Positions 60,270 to 64,000 of a stretch of DNA of 64,000 bases are shown in pieces. Position numbers and translations under genes: made by a program. The notes beneath the pieces are model-generated. The model saw only the letters and a program-made list of their open reading frames with translations, did no database searches and was not told the DNA's origin. This DNA comes from Bradyrhizobium sp. WSM3983 (lineage in GTDB: Bacteria > Pseudomonadota > Alphaproteobacteria > Rhizobiales > Xanthobacteraceae): contig NZ_AXAY01000015.1 in NCBI RefSeq assembly GCF_000473045.1, positions 124,001 through 188,000 on the forward strand. The letters run 5' to 3'. Positions within the stretch are counted from its first letter, which is position 1, and every line of letters starts with the position of its first letter.

Positions 60270-62510
60270 ATGGACACCACCGAGCTTCCCAACGACGAGG
60301 TCAGGCAGATGCTCCGGGACTCCCTGCGCGGGTTTCTCGGCGAGCAGTGGAATGCCGATTGCTTCAGGCTTGGCGCCGAGCCGAAAGACGTTGCAGCGAT
60401 ATGGGCCAAGCTGGTTGGCCAGGGCGTAGCCAGTCTGGGCTCCGCTCCTGAGGAAGGGGGCTTGCGCGAGATCGCGGTCGTGCTCGCGGAGCTCGGGCGT
60501 GCGGCGTGTCCGGCGCCTATGTGGTCGGCTGCGCTTGCCAATTTCGCGCTTTCGACGGCGAGGTCGGAACTGGCCGCTGACTGCCTGGAGAACCTGCACG
60601 TCGGGGCGGCGCGGCTCGCCTTCTCGTTTGGGGCGCTCGACCCCGCTCCGGGCGCGGGCGCGATCCGGGTTCGGGACGGCAGGGCAGACGGGGTGCTCCT
60701 GCTCGTGGAAGCGGCGGACAGCTGCACCCACTTGCTTGTTGCCATCGACCATGCGCTCCTAGGTCTCGTGGCACTGGATGCCGCCGGCGTCGCAATTGTC
60801 CCGACGCGTGCCATGGGCGCCTGGGGGGCTTGCGAAGTACGTCTCAGTTCGGCGCCGATCAGCCTCATCGCGATCGAGGCGGGCGTTCTCGATGATCTCT
60901 TGCTTCGCGGAAAGCTGGTGCTGATGGCGCGGGCGCACGGTGCCGCCCTGCGCGGTTTCGAGCTTGCCACCGATTACGCCAAGGAGCGGCATCAATTCGG
61001 TCAGCCGATCGGCCGGTTCCAGGCCATTCAGCACAAGCTCGCCAATGGCTTCATCGCCCTGGAAGGGGCGCGGCTGATCGTGGATCATGCGGCCAGGCTT
61101 CACGATCACGGGAATCGCGATTGGCGCTACTTCGCTCATGCGGCAATCGCCTTTGCCTGCGATGGGTTGCGGCGCGTCTCGCTGGAAACGCATCACGCGT
61201 TCGGCGCGATCGGTTATGCCGATGAGCACGAGGCGCCGCGGCATTTCAAGCGGGTGCATCTCGACACCATCATGCTGGGCGGTGCGGCGCCGGCGAAAAA
61301 ATGGCTGGCATCCTCATTGCTGGAGCCGGGCAGTTCGGGCCTGCCTGAACATGATCTTGGTCCGGCCGGCAACGCGCTGCGCGAGCAGGTGATGGATTGG
61401 CTGGAGCAGCATTGGTCGGGGGACCGGAAGGCCGAATTCGATCGCAAACCCTTCGCCAAACGCGAGTTCGATGCCGAGTTCGCGCGCGAGATCGGCGAGA
61501 CCGGCTGGATCGGGCTTGGCTGGTCCCGGCAGTTCGGCGGCCAGGCCCGTTCGCCGCTCGAGCAGATCGCGTTCATGGAGACGATGGAGCGCGGCGAAGC
61601 GCCGCGCATCGGCGCCGCGATCCAGGCCAATGCCGTGATGATGTTCGGAACGCTCGAGCAGCAGCAACGCTATCTGCCTGAAATCCTGCGCGGCGAGGCC
61701 ATGTACGGGATGGGCTACAGCGAACCGCAGGCGGGCTCGGATCTCGCAGCGCTGCGGACCAGCGCGGTGCGCGATGGCGATCACTGGGTCATCAACGGCC
61801 AGAAGATATGGACCACCACCTGGTGGGGCAAATACATGTTCCTGGCCGCGCGCACCGACAAGGATGCCGAGCCGCCGCACGCCGGCATCAGCATGTTCAT
61901 CGTACCCATGAACGCCGAGGGGATCACGGTCCGGCCGGCGACTACGATGTATGACGGCTCGTTCGCCAACATCTTCTACGACAATGTCCGTATTCCCCTG
62001 GAGAACCTCGTCGGCGAGATCAACGGGGGCTGGAAAGTCCTGACCGGCGCGCTCGCCTTCGAGCGCGGGCTGGTCGGCGGGGGCATCGTCCTGAAGGTCG
62101 CTCACGCCTTCGAGCAGCTACGCGGGCACGTCATGCAGAGGGACGCTGCGGGAATGGCGCTCAGCGACGATCCCATCGTGCGCGACAGGATGGCGACGCT
62201 GGCCGCCGAGATCGAGATCGGGCGTCAGTTGATGATGCATTGCGCCGAGCTCGCCGCGGACGGCATGACGCCGCCGGAATACGGCGCGATCAGCAAGGTC
62301 TTCTCCGGGGAGTTGATGGAGCGTTTCGGCGAGGCGGCGCTCGACATCCTCGGCACGAGGGCGGCACTGTCGGAGCAGATGCCGGGGGCGATCGACAATG
62401 GCCGTTTCGAGCAGAACCTGCGTCATTCGCTGATGTGGGTGATCAGCATCGGCACCAACGAGATCCAGCGCAGCCTCATCGCGCAACGTGCGCTTGGGCT
62501 TCCAAGATAG
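60270..62510 (+). CDS. Double-domain acyl-CoA dehydrogenase (FadE34-like fusion)
   Basis: 746 residues, twice the usual size. The first half (to about 370) is an ACAD unit with RHQFGQPIGRFQAIQHKLAN and HHAFGAIGYADEHEA; the second half starts about DWLEQHW and has GYSEPQAGSDLAAL, WVINGQKIWTT and the C-terminal ISIGTNEIQRSLIAQRALG. Such tandem fusions resemble mycobacterial FadE34, where the two halves act like an alpha-beta heterodimer with one active FAD site. Which half is catalytic is not proven here. Probable substrates are bulky or ring-bearing acyl-CoAs. Confidence 0.9.
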   Translation: MDTTELPNDEVRQMLRDSLRGFLGEQWNADCFRLGAEPKDVAAIWAKLVGQGVASLGSAPEEGGLREIAVVLAELGRAACPAPMWSAALANFALSTARSELAADCLENLHVGAARLAFSFGALDPAPGAGAIRVRDGRADGVLLLVEAADSCTHLLVAIDHALLGLVALDAAGVAIVPTRAMGAWGACEVRLSSAPISLIAIEAGVLDDLLLRGKLVLMARAHGAALRGFELATDYAKERHQFGQPIGRFQAIQHKLANGFIALEGARLIVDHAARLHDHGNRDWRYFAHAAIAFACDGLRRVSLETHHAFGAIGYADEHEAPRHFKRVHLDTIMLGGAAPAKKWLASSLLEPGSSGLPEHDLGPAGNALREQVMDWLEQHWSGDRKAEFDRKPFAKREFDAEFAREIGETGWIGLGWSRQFGGQARSPLEQIAFMETMERGEAPRIGAAIQANAVMMFGTLEQQQRYLPEILRGEAMYGMGYSEPQAGSDLAALRTSAVRDGDHWVINGQKIWTTTWWGKYMFLAARTDKDAEPPHAGISMFIVPMNAEGITVRPATTMYDGSFANIFYDNVRIPLENLVGEINGGWKVLTGALAFERGLVGGGIVLKVAHAFEQLRGHVMQRDAAGMALSDDPIVRDRMATLAAEIEIGRQLMMHCAELAADGMTPPEYGAISKVFSGELMERFGEAALDILGTRAALSEQMPGAIDNGRFEQNLRHSLMWVISIGTNEIQRSLIAQRALGLPR

Positions 62511-62518
62511 GAGTGAGC

Positions 62519-63727
62519 ATGCAGGCGCAGGAGGCCACGAATCTGCCGCTCGAGGGCGTGCGCGTGCTCGATTTCTCGATCATGCTGGCCGGTCCGTATT
62601 GTGCGAGGCTGCTCGCCGATGCCGGCGCGGAGGTCATCAAGATCGAGCCGCCCGAGGGTGACGACATGCGTCTGCGGGCCCCGTTGCGGGAGGGGCAGAG
62701 TGCTTATTTCGGCCAGCTCAATGCGGGCAAGCGCAGCCTTGCGCTCGATCTGAAAAATTCCGAGGCGATCGAACTGGTGCGCCGGCTGGTCAAGGAGACC
62801 GATATCCTGGTCGAGAATTTCCGGCCGGGGGTGATGGACCGGCTGGGCCTCGGCTACGACGCGTTGCGCGCGATCAATCCACGCCTGATCTACTGCTCGA
62901 TCTCGGGCTACGGCCAAACGGGCCCGGCCGCGGAGCGCGCCGCCTATGCCATGATCGTTCACGCCGAGAGTGGCTTCGACCGTTCGCTGATGCGGTATGC
63001 GGGCGATCGCGACCGGCCGGCGGCGGGGGCGGTTTTCGTCGCTGACGTTCTCGGGGGGATCTTCGGCTATTCGGCGATCCAGACCGCCATGGTCCAGCGC
63101 GCACGGACGGGGACGGGCCAACGGATTGATGTTGCCCTGATGGACTGCATGCTGAACCTGCTCGTCTACGAATTGCAGGAAGCACAGTTCTCCCCGCAAG
63201 CGCCGCGCGCCGCCTATGGTCCGGTCCGGGCTTCCGACGGCGACATCCTGGTTGCGCCGATCACGCCGCGAAATTTCGCTGCGCTGTGCGAGGTGACCGG
63301 GCAGGCCGATCTCGCGAACGATCCGCGCTTCAAGACGGTGCCGGGCCGCGCGGCCAATTGGACCGCGATGATGCAGGTCGTCGAAAAATGGTCCGAACAG
63401 AATACGGTGCGCGAGTGCATGGCTGCCCTCGACAAGGCCGGCGTTCCCAGTGCCGAATATCGCGATCCGGGAGCTGCGTTGACCGACCCGCATCTCCTTC
63501 AGCGCGGCGCATTCGCGACGATTGCGGATAGTGCGGGGGAATTCCTTGGCGTCAATGCGCCCTGGAAGATGTCGGGAGGATCGACCGCCATGCGGCGGGA
63601 GATCCCCGCGGTCGGTGCGCACCGGGACGAATTGCTGTCCCGGGTCCTCGGCCTGTCGGGCGAGGCCATCGCCGGCCTCGCTGACGCCGGAGCGTTTGGA
63701 AGCGCCAGCGCCCGGTTGAAGGGCTAG
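62519..63727 (+). CDS. CaiB/BaiF family III CoA-transferase
   Basis: 402 residues. VRVLDFSIMLAGPYCARLLADAG and AEVIKIEPPEGDDM at the start; catalytic Asp in VFVADVLGGIFGYS; YGPVRASDGDILVAP in the middle. ATG 62519 follows AGGAG and lies 8 bp after the double FadE stop. It would activate the acid that enters the operon by CoA transfer. Confidence 0.92.
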   Translation: MQAQEATNLPLEGVRVLDFSIMLAGPYCARLLADAGAEVIKIEPPEGDDMRLRAPLREGQSAYFGQLNAGKRSLALDLKNSEAIELVRRLVKETDILVENFRPGVMDRLGLGYDALRAINPRLIYCSISGYGQTGPAAERAAYAMIVHAESGFDRSLMRYAGDRDRPAAGAVFVADVLGGIFGYSAIQTAMVQRARTGTGQRIDVALMDCMLNLLVYELQEAQFSPQAPRAAYGPVRASDGDILVAPITPRNFAALCEVTGQADLANDPRFKTVPGRAANWTAMMQVVEKWSEQNTVRECMAALDKAGVPSAEYRDPGAALTDPHLLQRGAFATIADSAGEFLGVNAPWKMSGGSTAMRREIPAVGAHRDELLSRVLGLSGEAIAGLADAGAFGSASARLKG

Positions 63728-63757
63728 TCCACATTAGCGCGCCGGAGGGCACCGTCC

Positions 63758-64000
63758 ATGAAGATCATCGCTGCGATAGCAAATGGGCCGCGCGATCCTT
63801 TCGAGATCGCCCCTTGCGAACTCTCGGCCCCACGCGGTGGCGAAGTCCTGGTCAGGGTGCACGCGTGCGGCATCTGTCACACCGATCTGGCGGTGAAGTA
63901 TGGGCACATTCCGGTGCAGATGCCCAAGGTTCTGGGCCATGAAGGAGCGGGCGTGATCGAACAGGTCGGCCCCGGCGTGACGTCGTTCCGCCCCGGCGTG
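63758..64000 (+). CDS. Zinc-type alcohol dehydrogenase, 3' end cut by window
   Basis: First 81 residues of an MDR-family enzyme. VHACGICHTDLAVKYG contains the catalytic-zinc Cys and the HTD motif; LGHEGAGVIEQVGPGV supplies the GHE glutamate and His. The remainder is beyond the window. Starts 30 bp after the CoA-transferase, probably the same operon; would oxidise an alcohol or reduce an aldehyde. Confidence 0.9.
   Translation, partial: MKIIAAIANGPRDPFEIAPCELSAPRGGEVLVRVHACGICHTDLAVKYGHIPVQMPKVLGHEGAGVIEQVGPGVTSFRPGV

Noticed and set aside
1..64000. tRNA, rRNA, CRISPR array, riboswitch or replication origin
   Set aside because: No cloverleaf-like CCA-adjacent sequence, regularly spaced direct repeats, or DnaA-box cluster was noticed; a covariance-model search would be needed to exclude small RNAs.

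Overview
The window reads as a piece of a GC-rich alphaproteobacterial chromosome. The gene content fits Bradyrhizobium or a close relative: CaiB/BaiF CoA-transferases, Liv-type ABC importers, TRAP transporters, LysR/TetR/IclR/GntR regulators and many acyl-CoA enzymes. That assignment is an inference from gene content and codon use; no rRNA or tRNA gene was seen. Both ends cut genes (an acyl-CoA ligase at the left, a zinc alcohol dehydrogenase at the right).

The window is a row of separately regulated catabolic cassettes. (1) 1-4072: acyl-CoA ligase, SCP-x-type thiolase, enoyl-CoA hydratase/isomerase and a nitronate-monooxygenase-like protein. (2) 4802-11271: LysR regulator, MFS importer, then a type II haloacid dehalogenase, CoA-transferase, hotdog thioesterase and FAD-linked D-2-hydroxyacid dehydrogenase, a coherent candidate route from a 2-haloacid to a 2-oxoacid. 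(3) 11371-12701: TetR gene facing a glutathione S-transferase, with two identical 18-bp operators between them. (4) 13799-29077: a long minus-strand cluster (substrate-binding protein, LivH, a LivM-LivG-LivF triple fusion, shikimate-dehydrogenase-like protein, two KstD-like flavoproteins, NIPSNAP protein, two TIM-barrel isomerases/dehydratases, SDR). It is divergent from Gfo/Idh, IclR and an epimerase gene, and two IclR-type palindromes lie in the shared promoter. (5) 30998-37993: LysR, SDR, split transketolase and a TRAP system with fused DctQM. (6) 40825-44663: a PaoABC-like periplasmic molybdenum aldehyde oxidoreductase. (7) 45350-55206: two LysR genes, two ACS-type MFS transporters, CMD protein, LigI-like amidohydrolase, GST, CoA-transferase and an enoyl-CoA hydratase. 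(8) 56054-64000: ABC substrate-binding protein, acyl-CoA dehydrogenase, FadR-type GntR, enoyl-CoA hydratase, double-domain FadE, CoA-transferase and alcohol dehydrogenase.

Gene decay is concentrated between about 28 and 46 kb: a frameshifted epimerase, an AraC gene with two stops, a truncated IS3-family element, an integrase fragment fused to a frameshifted SDR, and a second broken SDR whose tail is replaced by a LysR gene. A dispersed repeat of about 250 bp occurs three times, with a short fourth piece. It always lies between genes, and its leading motif recurs next to the integrase remnant.

The most interesting items are this repeat family, the IclR-controlled cluster with the LivMGF fusion, and the haloacid cassette.
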